Assembly: GCA_038748065.1 (NCBI GenBank)
Contig: JBCDJG010000020.1
Span: forward strand, 1 to 64,000
DNA: 64,000 nucleotides
Origin: JBCDJG01 sp038748065
GTDB lineage: Bacteria; Pseudomonadota; Gammaproteobacteria; Pseudomonadales; Halieaceae
Reading direction: 5' to 3'
Part shown: in pieces, positions 9,311 to 18,653 of the stretch
Layout of the letters: each line of letters starts with the position of its first letter
How positions within the stretch are numbered: position 1 is the stretch's first letter
Notes under the pieces: generated by a model
Database searches by the model: none
Told to the model about the DNA's origin: nothing
What the model saw: the letters and a program-made list of their open reading frames with translations, nothing else
Program-made: the position numbers and the translations under genes

Positions 9311-10512
9311 CAGCTATCATGATCGGTTTGCGCTTTCTTGTACTGGCCTCAGCACTGCTGGTCACTGCCTGTAGCGGGGTGACTCGCAACGCGCTCCCCG
9401 CGGATCTGCACACAGACGCCAGGGTGCTTGGCCGCAACGACCTGCGGGCCTGGGGTGACGTGACCTCTCTGGAGGCCGACACCATGATCGTAGAGCTGGC
9501 CGATCAGGAGGCCTTTATCGCCCGGGCCTCCGGCATAAGTGACCGGCCCCATAACTATCTTGCCATCTCCGGCGGCGGCGCTAATGGCGCCTACGGCGCC
9601 GGCCTGCTGGTCGGCTGGAGTGACATGGGCACTCGCCCGAAGTTCACGGTAGTCACCGGCATCAGCACCGGCGCCCTGAGCGCGCCTTTTGCTTTTCTGG
9701 GCCCGGACTACGACGACCAACTGAGAGAGGTATACACGAGCCTCGGCACAGATTACGTTATCAAGGCTCGCAGCCCCTTCAAGATTCTAGGCGGAGACAG
9801 CGTTGCGGACAGTTCACCACTGGCCGCCACCATCGAGCGTTACATTACCGACGACATGATCGACGCCATAGCGGCGCAGTACCGCACCGGCCGCCAACTC
9901 CTGCTAGGCACCACCAATCTCGACGCGGGCCGACCCGTGATCTGGAATATTGGCCGCATCGCCGACTCAGGACTGCCGGGCGCTCCCGCATTGATTCGTT
10001 CAGTCATGCTCGCCTCCGCGTCGATTCCCGGTGCACTGCCGCCGGTCTACATTCCCGTGCAGGGCAGAGATGGCAAGATCTATGATGAGATGCACGTGGA
10101 TGGTGGTGCCTCCACCCAGGTATTCCTTTACCCCTCGGGCGTTGACTGGGACGAGGCGCTGGACTTACTGAATGTGCAAGGCAAGCCCACGGCCTACGTC
10201 ATCCGGAACTCGCGCCTGCGGCCCGACTACGAGCCAGTGGACCCCAAACTTATCCCGATTGCTGCCCGCAGCATTGATTCCATGATCCGCACCCAGGGCA
10301 TCGGCGATGCCTTTCGCATCCTCGCCCTGGCCAAGCGTGACGGCCTGGAGCTGGAGCTAACCTGGATTCCCAAGGATGCGGTAGAAGATACCTCTGATGA
10401 ACCGTTTGATATCGATTATATGCAGGATTTGTTCGACTACGGTTACCAGCGCATTCAGGCAGGCGAAGCCTGGATAGATGAAGATTACGTCCTGGAAAAC
10501 CGAGGTGACTAG
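9307..10512 (+). CDS. Patatin-like phospholipase lipoprotein
   Basis: 401 residues with a lipoprotein signal (lipobox VTAC, Cys22), so it is predicted to be membrane-anchored outside the cytoplasm. The patatin dyad is visible: glycine-rich oxyanion loop GGGANGAYGAG, nucleophile Ser120 in GISTG, and catalytic Asp in HVDGGAS near residue 260. Patatins hydrolyse acyl esters of phospholipids or galactolipids. The start overlaps xdhC by 4 nt; ATG 9319 is an alternative giving a shorter signal. The gene converges on the CHASE2 gene with overlapping stop codons. Confidence 0.9.
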   Translation: MTAIMIGLRFLVLASALLVTACSGVTRNALPADLHTDARVLGRNDLRAWGDVTSLEADTMIVELADQEAFIARASGISDRPHNYLAISGGGANGAYGAGLLVGWSDMGTRPKFTVVTGISTGALSAPFAFLGPDYDDQLREVYTSLGTDYVIKARSPFKILGGDSVADSSPLAATIERYITDDMIDAIAAQYRTGRQLLLGTTNLDAGRPVIWNIGRIADSGLPGAPALIRSVMLASASIPGALPPVYIPVQGRDGKIYDEMHVDGGASTQVFLYPSGVDWDEALDLLNVQGKPTAYVIRNSRLRPDYEPVDPKLIPIAARSIDSMIRTQGIGDAFRILALAKRDGLELELTWIPKDAVEDTSDEPFDIDYMQDLFDYGYQRIQAGEAWIDEDYVLENRGD

Positions 10513-12344
10513 TCGGCGCTCTGTCGTAGCCTGGCCAGCTGCCGTTCAATCGCCGGCCCCAGCTGCATGAACTGCTCGACTAACTCGGGATCAAACTGCT
10601 CACCTGCCTGGCTCTCAACGGCGGCCATGGCGGCCCGGTGGCAGTCGTCCGCCGAGCCGCGGTTACGGGTTGCCTCAGTCAGGTAACCATCGGCAATACC
10701 GATGACCTGGTCTGACACGATGTCGCGGCCAGTGATACCGGAGCTGCGGCGCAATTCAGTGAATTGATCAGGCAGCTCGCGTCCCTCTACCAAAACCTCG
10801 ACCGCCTCCGCCAGGCGTCGCGTTACGAGGTCCATCTCCTCGCGCCGCTTATCCGCTGCTGACGCACTGGCAGGGAACACCGTAGCGGCCAAGTGGCCGG
10901 CCACGTGATGGGCTGTCTCGCTCACGAGCTGTGCCTGGCGGTTGCGCTGTGTCGCCTCCCGGTCGATCTCGATAAGCGCGCTGGATACGAGGCTGGCAAT
11001 GACCGCCGACAGCACGAGAAACAGTGAGCTGGCGTCAAATAACAAACCGTAATTCACAAACAGGACAAAGCCCAGGGCCACCAGAAGTGCATTCAAGGCC
11101 AGGGCAATCCAGGCCATCGCGCGGGGCATCGCCTTGAGAAACGCGGCCAGAGGCGAATCTGTGCGCGGAATAAACCAAACCAGGAACAAACCCAGTGCGA
11201 CGATGCCACCAACTTCCAGCCATTTCATCCACCAGGGCCTGACCAGGAAGCGGCCATCAAACAGCGACTCGATCAGCTGCGCCTGAATTTCAATACCTGC
11301 CACCAATTCCCCCAACGCGGTGGTGCGCATATCGTTGAGCCCAAAGCCGGTGAGGCCCAGCACGACGAGCTTGCCGGCCAGCTGACTGGGATCTACCGAG
11401 CCGTCAAGCACGCTGCTGGCGGTGACATAGCGCCCCAGGTTGTCTTCCACGCGAGAAAAATGCAGCCACACATCGCCACCGGGCTGCGTCGGCACCTCGA
11501 GGTCGGCGACCGACACCGCACGGATGCCGCGCTTGTCTGCATCCACAGCCACTTCAGGCGAACCAGTCGCCACGCGCAGCATCTCCATTGCCAGGCCCGA
11601 CACCGGTACACCGGCGACAGCGGCAACCAGTGGGATTCGACGCACTACGCCAAAATCAAGATCAACGCTTAGCAGTGCCTGGCCACTTGCGGCAGCCTGC
11701 AGCTCCGGCAAACTGACCAGCACCGCCTCAAATCGCCGCATGTGTGGCAGCGGATCTTCACCGCGCAAGCGCAGCGGTACTGAGCGCATGCCGGCAGAGC
11801 TGGTAAAAGTCTCAAAGTCAAAACCCGCCGCACCCAGCACCGATGGCGCGGCGGCCAGTGATTCCGCCAGGACAGTGTCATGGCTGGGCTGCTGCAACAG
11901 GCCAACCAACAAATCGGTCGAGGCATCCGGCGGCAGATTTTCCGCAACCAGCGCGGGTGAGGTCTGGTCTGCCTCGGGCATATACATATCGAGGCCAATA
12001 GCCGCCGGCCCGTAGCCATTGATCGCGTCGATTAACTGCGCCAGCCGATTGCGTGGCCAGGGCCACTGGCCCACCTGGGCAAGGCTGGTTTCATCGATGG
12101 CGACAATGGTGACCGGCTGGGATTGGGGACTGCGCGGTTCGGATTTTTGGTAGCTGTCGAAGAGGAACTGGCGTGCTGAACTGAAGGGCCGGGTAAAGTT
12201 GCTGGAATAGGTTTCCAGGGTGCCATCGAGGGTCACTTCCGACAGAACACACAGGGACGTTGTCCAGGCCAGTATGATCAGAGCCACGGGCCGGCCGCTT
12301 CCAAAAAGGAAGACCCGACGCAGCAGTCCCAGCAGGCTATTCAT
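10509..12344 (-). CDS. CHASE2-domain transmembrane protein with HD-GYP-like C-terminal remnant
   Basis: 611 residues. TM1 at about 20-36, then a periplasmic CHASE2 sensor domain (VTIVAIDETSLAQVGQWPWP near 78; YGPAAIGLDMYMPEAD near 111; conserved end VLGLTGFGLNDMRTT ... GIEIQAQLIESL). Three C-terminal TM helices follow at about 371-392, 408-431 and 433-458. The cytoplasmic tail of about 150 residues has no kinase, cyclase or GGDEF motif. Its end (DQVIGIADGYLTEATRNR ... FDPELVEQFMQL) resembles the last helices of HD-GYP phosphodiesterases but lacks the HD and GYP residues. ATG 12344 starts 13 nt after the OmpA gene; an upstream in-frame start would lie inside that gene. The signal sensed is unknown. 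Confidence 0.87.
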   Translation of the reverse strand: MNSLLGLLRRVFLFGSGRPVALIILAWTTSLCVLSEVTLDGTLETYSSNFTRPFSSARQFLFDSYQKSEPRSPQSQPVTIVAIDETSLAQVGQWPWPRNRLAQLIDAINGYGPAAIGLDMYMPEADQTSPALVAENLPPDASTDLLVGLLQQPSHDTVLAESLAAAPSVLGAAGFDFETFTSSAGMRSVPLRLRGEDPLPHMRRFEAVLVSLPELQAAASGQALLSVDLDFGVVRRIPLVAAVAGVPVSGLAMEMLRVATGSPEVAVDADKRGIRAVSVADLEVPTQPGGDVWLHFSRVEDNLGRYVTASSVLDGSVDPSQLAGKLVVLGLTGFGLNDMRTTALGELVAGIEIQAQLIESLFDGRFLVRPWWMKWLEVGGIVALGLFLVWFIPRTDSPLAAFLKAMPRAMAWIALALNALLVALGFVLFVNYGLLFDASSLFLVLSAVIASLVSSALIEIDREATQRNRQAQLVSETAHHVAGHLAATVFPASASAADKRREEMDLVTRRLAEAVEVLVEGRELPDQFTELRRSSGITGRDIVSDQVIGIADGYLTEATRNRGSADDCHRAAMAAVESQAGEQFDPELVEQFMQLGPAIERQLARLRQSAD

Positions 12345-12357
12345 GGGCTGCAAGCGA

Positions 12358-12975
12358 TCAGCGGATCGTAATCTCGACCCGTCGATTGCGCGGCTCGTCC
12401 ACACGGTCGGCGGTCGGCACCAGCAACTCACGCTCGCCACGGCCGCTGGCCTGGATACTGACCGCAGAAACGCCGGCCGCCTGAACCTGCGCTGCGACGG
12501 CCCGGGCGCGCTCCAGCGACAGACGATCATTGTCTTCCAGATCGCCCACCGTATCGGTATGGCCCACAACAGCAATTTCCGGCGCCGGCCGCTCGGCGAG
12601 CAGTTCACGCAGCTCAGCGACCTTCGCCTGCGAGGCGGGCGTCAGGGTATCGCTGGAACCGGATTCGAAATAGAGCGAGAAAGTCACTTCGGGCGGCGGG
12701 GTCGCCTCGAGGACTTCCCCAAAACGCTCCGCGACCGACGCTTCTGATTCCTGCGCCGCGGCCAGCTGCCCGCTCGCAGTCACGTCAACCGCCTCATAGG
12801 CTCGGTCCAGCGTTTGCGTGCCCGCCGCACTGGTCACCGTTACCGCCCCGACGCTGCCGTCTTCTCCTGGCAGCAGGATAATCTGCTCCTGCACCGGATC
12901 CGGCTTTACGGGCTCCGGCTCTAACAGCAGCGCTGCTGCAACAATAACCACGGGTATAAGAAACAGTCCGAACAT
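12358..12975 (-). CDS. OmpA-family protein
   Basis: 205 residues: a short N-terminal membrane segment (FGLFLIPVVIVAAALLL), a low-complexity periplasmic stretch, then a C-terminal OmpA domain of about 110 residues. Peptidoglycan-binding features are VVGHTDTVGDLEDNDRLS, LERARAVAAQ and NRRVEITIR. There is no beta-barrel, so it is an anchored peptidoglycan-binding protein rather than a porin. It is the middle gene of a FecR-OmpA-CHASE2 set, 8 nt from the upstream gene and 13 nt from the downstream one, which suggests one envelope-sensing unit. Confidence 0.9.
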   Translation of the reverse strand: MFGLFLIPVVIVAAALLLEPEPVKPDPVQEQIILLPGEDGSVGAVTVTSAAGTQTLDRAYEAVDVTASGQLAAAQESEASVAERFGEVLEATPPPEVTFSLYFESGSSDTLTPASQAKVAELRELLAERPAPEIAVVGHTDTVGDLEDNDRLSLERARAVAAQVQAAGVSAVSIQASGRGERELLVPTADRVDEPRNRRVEITIR

Positions 12976-12983
12976 GCTGCCCC

Positions 12984-13436
12984 CTACTCGCCGGTATCGA
13001 TGATGAACTCCGTACCCCGCACGCCCAGCGTCACCGTGGGCGTGCGGAACACAACAGCATCAGGGTTGGATGCGGCGATATCACCCGAGATCACCGCCAG
13101 TGAGCCACGATTGACCGTCGTATCCATGGAGCCTGCATGGGTCGTGGTATCAAAGCTGTACTGGTCAAGCGCCATGGTCGTGTTGGGCCCGGCAGTCAGC
13201 CGCGTGTTATCGCGCAGCGTCAGGCCGACGATGCCATTAGCACCGGTGACGATACTGTCGCTGACCTCCACCGCTGTGCCGACAGTCGCCGGTATGCTGG
13301 CCCCCTCCCGTTGGATGCTGGCTTCTCCGCGGCTGGTCTTGATCGTACCTACGGCCTCCCCCGCCATGCTTGCCACGGCCCAAAGGCTGAAGATCACGGC
13401 GCATATGCCCCGCAGCAGATTAGGTCTGGTATACAC
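12984..13436 (-). CDS. Exported FecR-domain protein
   Basis: 150 residues with a signal peptide (LLRGICAVIFSLWAVASMA). A single FecR domain fills the rest: VGTIKTSRGEASIQREG, DSIVTGANGIVGLTLRDNTRL, GSLAVISG and TPTVTLGVRGTEFII. There is no DNA-binding or anti-sigma TM segment, and no sigma factor gene lies nearby, so it is unlikely to act as a classical FecR anti-sigma protein. It is the first gene of the operon with OmpA and CHASE2 genes, where a periplasmic partner role for CHASE2 is plausible. Confidence 0.88.
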   Translation of the reverse strand: MYTRPNLLRGICAVIFSLWAVASMAGEAVGTIKTSRGEASIQREGASIPATVGTAVEVSDSIVTGANGIVGLTLRDNTRLTAGPNTTMALDQYSFDTTTHAGSMDTTVNRGSLAVISGDIAASNPDAVVFRTPTVTLGVRGTEFIIDTGE

Positions 13437-13863
13437 ATTCTTCTCCTATTATGACCGGGCCGCAGTACTGGCACCCCCGTGATTAATTCTAGCCCAGCCT
13501 GCCCGAGCCTGCCGCATGCCAGCCGCTTTAAGACTTTGCGCATACTGTTCGAGAAAAATTTACTGAATGTGCTATCGCAGCCCGTCAGCTTCGGGTTATG
13601 CTGACGCTGCAATTAACGATAAGGCCTGTTTATTTTTTGGCCAATAATGCCTCCGACTGCCGCCAAATATGGCAGCTCAATGCCCCGCGCCAGACGAATT
13701 ATTCGCATATAGCGAAGGGGCGCAAGACCCCTGTTTTTATAGCGTAAAACGTCTAAACAATCCGTCGTTTAGACTGTTTTTGCTGGACGGGTTTAATTAT
13801 CCTCTGACGAGGGGAATTCCAACGACGATCTAGCTGTCCAAGGGACCAGGAGGCGTAACACGT
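13437..13863. other. Divergent intergenic region upstream of fecR-like gene and prkA
   Basis: 427 bp without a gene. It must hold promoters in both directions. The left half shows nothing I recognise. The right half is AT-richer and contains the inverted repeat at 13751-13774. The prkA ribosome site AGGAGG is at 13848-13853. No small ORF with coding character was found. Confidence 0.5.
13751..13774. repeat. Perfect 8-bp inverted repeat upstream of prkA
   Basis: GTCTAAAC at 13751-13758 and its exact reverse complement GTTTAGAC at 13767-13774, separated by 8 nt and followed by TGTTTTTG. It lies 90 nt upstream of the prkA start. It could be an operator for the prkA operon or a weak terminator; I cannot decide. 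The sequence is not a known operator I recognise. Confidence 0.6.
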
Positions 13864-15786
13864 ATGACAATCTTTGATCATTTCCAATCCCGGTACGAAG
13901 CGACACAAGAAGAAGAATATAGCTTGCAGGAGTACCTTGAGCTTTGTAAGAGCAACCCCAGTACCTATGCATCAGCCGCCGAGCGAATGTTACTTGCCAT
14001 TGGCGAGCCCGAGCTAGTTGATACCTCGAGAGATCCGCGGCTCAGCCGGATCTTCGCCAACAGAACGATTCAGCGCTACGCGGCCTTTGACGAGTTTTAC
14101 GGGATGGAAGAATCCATCCAACAGATCGTCAGCTTCTTCCGCCACGCAGCCCAGGGCCTTGAAGAACGCAAGCAGATCCTTTATCTGCTCGGCCCGGTCG
14201 GCGGCGGCAAGTCCTCACTGGCAGAACGCCTCAAGCAGCTGATGGAGAAACTGCCGATCTACTGCATCAAGGGCTCACCGGTGTTCGAATCGCCGCTTGG
14301 CCTGTTCAACGCGGCCGAGGATGGCCACATTCTCGAAGAAGAATATGGTATTCCCCAACGTTACCTGAAAGCGGTTATGTCCCCCTGGGCGGTCAAGCGC
14401 CTGCACGAATACGGCGGCGACATCACCCAGTTCAGGGTCGTGAAACTCTTCCCCTCGATACTCGATCAGGTCGGCGTCTCCAAGACTGAGCCGGGTGATG
14501 AGAATAACCAGGATATTTCTTCGCTGGTGGGCAAGGTCGACATCCGCAAGCTGGAGCACCACTCGCAGAGCGACCCTGACGCTTACAGCTTCTCCGGGGG
14601 CATGTGCCGCGCCAACCAGGGCCTGATGGAGTTCGTCGAGATGTTCAAGGCACCCATCAAGGTGCTGCATCCACTGCTCACCGCCACTCAGGAAGGCAAC
14701 TACAACGGCACCGAGAGCATCGGCGGCATTCCTTTTGAGGGCGTGGTGCTTGCCCACTCCAACGAGTCCGAGTGGCAGGCCTTCCGCACCAACAAGAACA
14801 ACGAGGCCTTCATCGACCGGGTATACATCGTCAAAGTGCCCTATTGCCTGCGTGTCACCGAGGAGGTGGATATCTACGGCAAGCTGCTACAGCACTCTTC
14901 CCTACACGAGGCGCCCTGCGCCCCCGACACGCTCAAGATGCTGGCCCAGTTCAGTGTGCTGTCGCGCATCATGGAGCCCGAAAACTCCAGCATTTACTCC
15001 AAGATGCGTATTTATGACGGTGAGAGCCTGAAGGACCGCGATCCGAAGGCGAAATCAATCCAGGAGTATAGCGACAACGCGGGCGTCAACGAGGGCATGG
15101 ACGGCCTGTCAACGCGATTTGCCTTTAAAGTCCTGTCCAAAGTGTTCAACTTCGATGCCGCAGAGGTCGCGGCGAACCCCGTGCATCTGCTCTACGTGCT
15201 GGAAAACTCCATCGAGCAGGAGCAGTTTCCCCAGGAAACGCATGATCGCTACCTCACATTCATCAAGGAGTTTCTGGCGCCGAACTACGTTGAGTTCATA
15301 GGCAAGGAGATTCAGACCGCCTACCTCGAGTCCTACTCGGAGTACGGTCAAAACCTGTTTGATCGCTACGTGACCTACGCTGACTTCTGGGTGCAGGATC
15401 AGGAGTACCGCGATCCCGAGACCGGCGAAATCCTGTCACGCTCTGCCCTCAACGACGAACTCGAGAAAATCGAAAAGCCGGCGGGCATCAGCAACCCCAA
15501 GGATTTCCGCAGCGAAATCGTGAACTTTGTACTGCGCGCGCGGGCCAATAACGAGGGCCGCAACCCGAAGTGGACCAGCTACGAGAAACTGCGCGGTGTG
15601 ATCGAGAAAAAGATGTTCGCCAGCACCGAGGACCTGCTGCCGGTGATCTCCTTCAACGCCAAGGCGTCCGCAGAGGACCAGAAGAAGCACTCCGATTTTG
15701 TGTCCCGCATGGTCGAGCGCGGCTACACCGAAAAGCAGGTGCGCTTGCTCTCTGAATGGTACCTGCGGGTGAGGAAGTCCCAATAA
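13864..15786 (+). CDS. prkA: PrkA serine protein kinase (YeaG)
   Basis: 640 residues, matching the E. coli YeaG length (644). The AAA-like N-terminal domain has Walker A GPVGGGKSS at 110-118, with the family sequences DEFYGMEESIQQIVSFF and YCIKGSPVFESPLGLF; the C-terminal PrkA kinase domain follows. It is a cytoplasmic Ser/Thr kinase induced by starvation and stress in enterobacteria. It leads the conserved trio with yeaH (3 nt downstream) and spoVR. The start has AGGAGG 10 nt upstream. Confidence 0.97.
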   Translation: MTIFDHFQSRYEATQEEEYSLQEYLELCKSNPSTYASAAERMLLAIGEPELVDTSRDPRLSRIFANRTIQRYAAFDEFYGMEESIQQIVSFFRHAAQGLEERKQILYLLGPVGGGKSSLAERLKQLMEKLPIYCIKGSPVFESPLGLFNAAEDGHILEEEYGIPQRYLKAVMSPWAVKRLHEYGGDITQFRVVKLFPSILDQVGVSKTEPGDENNQDISSLVGKVDIRKLEHHSQSDPDAYSFSGGMCRANQGLMEFVEMFKAPIKVLHPLLTATQEGNYNGTESIGGIPFEGVVLAHSNESEWQAFRTNKNNEAFIDRVYIVKVPYCLRVTEEVDIYGKLLQHSSLHEAPCAPDTLKMLAQFSVLSRIMEPENSSIYSKMRIYDGESLKDRDPKAKSIQEYSDNAGVNEGMDGLSTRFAFKVLSKVFNFDAAEVAANPVHLLYVLENSIEQEQFPQETHDRYLTFIKEFLAPNYVEFIGKEIQTAYLESYSEYGQNLFDRYVTYADFWVQDQEYRDPETGEILSRSALNDELEKIEKPAGISNPKDFRSEIVNFVLRARANNEGRNPKWTSYEKLRGVIEKKMFASTEDLLPVISFNAKASAEDQKKHSDFVSRMVERGYTEKQVRLLSEWYLRVRKSQ

Positions 15787-15789
15787 TCG

Positions 15790-17055
15790 ATGAGTTTTCT
15801 GATTGATCGGCGCAGCAACCCCAAGCAAAAGAGCGCCGTTAACCGTCAGCGCTTCCTGCGTCGCTACCGCAAGCAAATTAAGGAAGCGGTAGCGGAGAAT
15901 CTGCGGGGTCGCCACGTTACGGACAATGATCGTGGCGAGAAAATCTCGATACCTGCCCGCGATACCAATGAGCCGCGCCTCCATCACGGCTCAGGCGGGC
16001 GCTATACGCATGTTGTCCCGGGAAACGAGGAATACACGCGCGGCGACCGCATACCCAGGCCCAAAGGCGCTGGCGGCGGCGGGGGTGGTGCCGGCAAGGC
16101 CAGCCAGGACGGCGAGGGCATGGATGAATTCGTGTTCCAGATCAATCAGCAGGAGTTTCTTGATGTCCTGTTTGATGAGATGGAGCTGCCCAACCTCTCC
16201 AAGCGGCAGTTGTCCGGCCTTGAAGAGTTCAAGCGCGTCAAAGCAGGGTACGCCTCGGACGGTGCACCCTCCAATATCTCCGTCGTGCGTTCCATGCGGT
16301 CCGCGATGGCCAGGCGCATCGCCCTCGGTGCCAGCCGGCGCACAGAGCTTCGCGAGATGGAGGCAGAGTTAGAGGCTCTGGCTCCGGGCGAGGAGCAGTC
16401 TGAGCGTCGCAAGACGCTCGAGGAAGAGATTTATCAAATGCGGGAGCGTCTGGGTCGTATTCCATTCCTGGACGACGTTGACATTCGCTACCACAGACAC
16501 GTCAAGGAACCGATTCCGCACTCCAAAGCAGTCATGTTTTGCCTGATGGACGTGTCAGGCTCGATGGATCAAGCCACCAAGGACCTGGCCAAGCGCTTCT
16601 ACATTCTGCTTTACCTGTTCCTGTCGCGAAACTATGAGCGCACCGAGGTCGTATTCATCCGCCACCATACCACCGCCAAGGAAGTCGACGAGGAGGAGTT
16701 CTTTCACTCTCGCGAAACCGGCGGTACGGTGGTGTCGAGTGCACTTGAACTGATGAAGACCGTTATCGAGGCTCGCTATCCTCTCAATGAGTGGAATATC
16801 TACGGCGCCCAGGCATCGGATGGCGATAACTGGCCAGATGATGCGGGCCGCTGCACCGATCTGATTGGCCAGCTACTACCGCTGTGCCAATACTATGCCT
16901 ATATAGAGATTACCGAGGCGGGCGACAAACCCCTGTGGCAAACCTATAGCCATCTACCCCAGGAATGGGATGGCACCTTCGCCATGCAACACATTACCGG
17001 TGCTGGAGATATCTACCCCGTCTTCAGGGAGTTGTTCAGGAAACAGACCGCATGA
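15790..17055 (+). CDS. yeaH: YeaH/YhbH family protein (DUF444)
   Basis: 421 residues. The N-terminus is basic ([20 protein letters not shown]), followed by a glycine-rich segment near residues 95-105 and a C-terminal von Willebrand-like domain with a MIDAS motif ([18 protein letters not shown]) and [14 protein letters not shown]. It is the usual partner of PrkA; its biochemical role is not established, though the metal-binding vWA fold suggests a protein scaffold. It ends in an ATGA overlap with spoVR. Confidence 0.96.
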   Translation: MSFLIDRRSNPKQKSAVNRQRFLRRYRKQIKEAVAENLRGRHVTDNDRGEKISIPARDTNEPRLHHGSGGRYTHVVPGNEEYTRGDRIPRPKGAGGGGGGAGKASQDGEGMDEFVFQINQQEFLDVLFDEMELPNLSKRQLSGLEEFKRVKAGYASDGAPSNISVVRSMRSAMARRIALGASRRTELREMEAELEALAPGEEQSERRKTLEEEIYQMRERLGRIPFLDDVDIRYHRHVKEPIPHSKAVMFCLMDVSGSMDQATKDLAKRFYILLYLFLSRNYERTEVVFIRHHTTAKEVDEEEFFHSRETGGTVVSSALELMKTVIEARYPLNEWNIYGAQASDGDNWPDDAGRCTDLIGQLLPLCQYYAYIEITEAGDKPLWQTYSHLPQEWDGTFAMQHITGAGDIYPVFRELFRKQTA

Positions 17056-18569
17056 ACCGCGAGCCCATTTCGACCAGTTCCGACTGGACGTTCGAACTGC
17101 TGCAGACCTATGACCACGAGATCGGACGCATCGCAGAGCAGTTTGAGCTGGATACCTATCCCAATCAGATCGAGCTGATCACGTCAGAACAGATGATGGA
17201 TGCCTACGCGTCATCCGCCATGCCGATCAACTATCACCACTGGTCCTATGGCAAGCATTACCTTGGTGTAGAGAACAACTACAAACGCGGGCACATGGGC
17301 CTGGCCTACGAAATCGTGTTCAACTCCAACCCTTGCATCGCCTATCTCATGGAGGAGAACACGCTGACCATGCAGGCGCTGGTCATTGCTCACGCCTGCT
17401 ACGGCCACAACTCGTTCTTCAAGAACAACTACCTCTTCCAGACGTGGACTGATGCAGAGTCGATCATCGATTACATGGTGTTCGCCCGCAACTTTATCGC
17501 CGACTGTGAACAGCGCCATGGCATCGAAGAGGTTGAGGCGGTCCTGGACGCCTGCCACGCCCTGATGAACCACGGGGTCGACCGCTACAAGCGCCCCTAC
17601 CCGTTATCACTGGTCGAAGAAAAGCGTCGACAGGAAGAACGGGAAGCGCTGCTGCAGCAGCAGGTTAACGAACTCTGGCGCACCATCCCAACGGCCCCCG
17701 GCAGCGATGCGCATCAGGCGGAGGTGCGCTTTCCGGAGGAGCCACAGGAGAACATTCTGTACTTCCTGGAAAAGAATGCGCCTCTGTTAGAACCCTGGCA
17801 GCGCGAAGTCATCCGCATCGTACGCAAGGTATCGCAGTACCTCTACCCGCAGCGTCAAACCAAGGTGATGAATGAGGGCTGGGCCTGCTTTTGGCACTTC
17901 CATATCCTGCATGAGATGTATGCAGAGGGGCTGGTCAACGACGGCTTCATGCTGGAGTTCCTGCAATCCCATACCTCGGTGATCTATCAGCCGCCCTTTA
18001 ACTCCCCCTACTTCAACGGGATCAACCCCTATACCCTGGGCTATTCCATGATGCAGGATATCAAGCGAATCTGTGAATCGCCCACGGACGAGGATCGCGA
18101 GTGGTTCCCCGATATTGCGGGCAGCCCCTGGCGCAAGACCATGGAATTTGCGATGCGGGACTTCAAGGATGAGAGCTTCATCCTGCAATTCCTGTCACCG
18201 GCCTTGATCCGCGAGCTACGGCTGTTCAACGTGGCCAACGATTCCGAGAAGGATCACCTCGAAGTCACCGCGATCCATGACGAATGGGGCTACCAGGCCA
18301 TCCGGGAATCCCTGGCGGCAAGCTATGACATTGGCAACCTCGAGCCCTATATTCAGGTTTACAACGTCAATGTGCGCGGCGATCGAGCGCTTACGCTGCG
18401 TCACGAGATGCACCAGGGTCGTCCGCTGGAGAAGGAGTCCGCAGAGGAAGTCGTGCGGCACCTGCACCAGCTATGGGGCTTTGACGTGATTCTCGAATCC
18501 GCCGCTGACGGCGAGGTCAAATCGGCCATTCGTCACAGCGAACTCGGGGCATCTGGCGAATCCAGCTGA
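17052..18569 (+). CDS. SpoVR family protein (YcgB)
   Basis: 505 residues, the usual length for gammaproteobacterial SpoVR/YcgB. Family stretches include [51 protein letters not shown] and [13 protein letters not shown]. The name comes from the Bacillus spore cortex protein; in non-sporulating bacteria it is a starvation-linked protein of unknown biochemistry. The start ATG overlaps the yeaH stop (ATGA); an earlier in-frame start at 16965 lies inside yeaH and is rejected. It completes the prkA-yeaH-spoVR unit. Confidence 0.95.
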   Translation: MNREPISTSSDWTFELLQTYDHEIGRIAEQFELDTYPNQIELITSEQMMDAYASSAMPINYHHWSYGKHYLGVENNYKRGHMGLAYEIVFNSNPCIAYLMEENTLTMQALVIAHACYGHNSFFKNNYLFQTWTDAESIIDYMVFARNFIADCEQRHGIEEVEAVLDACHALMNHGVDRYKRPYPLSLVEEKRRQEEREALLQQQVNELWRTIPTAPGSDAHQAEVRFPEEPQENILYFLEKNAPLLEPWQREVIRIVRKVSQYLYPQRQTKVMNEGWACFWHFHILHEMYAEGLVNDGFMLEFLQSHTSVIYQPPFNSPYFNGINPYTLGYSMMQDIKRICESPTDEDREWFPDIAGSPWRKTMEFAMRDFKDESFILQFLSPALIRELRLFNVANDSEKDHLEVTAIHDEWGYQAIRESLAASYDIGNLEPYIQVYNVNVRGDRALTLRHEMHQGRPLEKESAEEVVRHLHQLWGFDVILESAADGEVKSAIRHSELGASGESS

Positions 18570-18587
18570 CGCTGTTGATCTCAGCCC

Positions 18588-18605
18588 TGTGACATTTTTG
18601 TCACA
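18588..18605. repeat. Perfect 7-bp inverted repeat, possible terminator or operator
   Basis: TGTGACA at 18588-18594 and TGTCACA at 18599-18605 around a TTTT loop, followed by TTTTTG. It lies 19 nt after spoVR and 48 nt before the heparanase-like start. It could be an AT-rich Rho-independent terminator of the prkA operon. It also resembles a CRP site with an 8-nt rather than 6-nt spacer. Confidence 0.55.
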
Positions 18606-18653
18606 TTTTTGTTGCAAGCTGTCCCCGCCGCTCAGCAACCAGACACACAAAAA

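Noticed and set aside
11440..12015. Long rightward open frame inside the CHASE2 gene
   Set aside because: Antisense frame with Arg/Ser-rich, low-similarity translation produced by GC-rich coding; no ribosome site or family.
12984..13436. FecR protein as anti-sigma factor regulating a TonB receptor
   Set aside because: No sigma-70 ECF gene and no TM anchor; operon context points to CHASE2 and OmpA.
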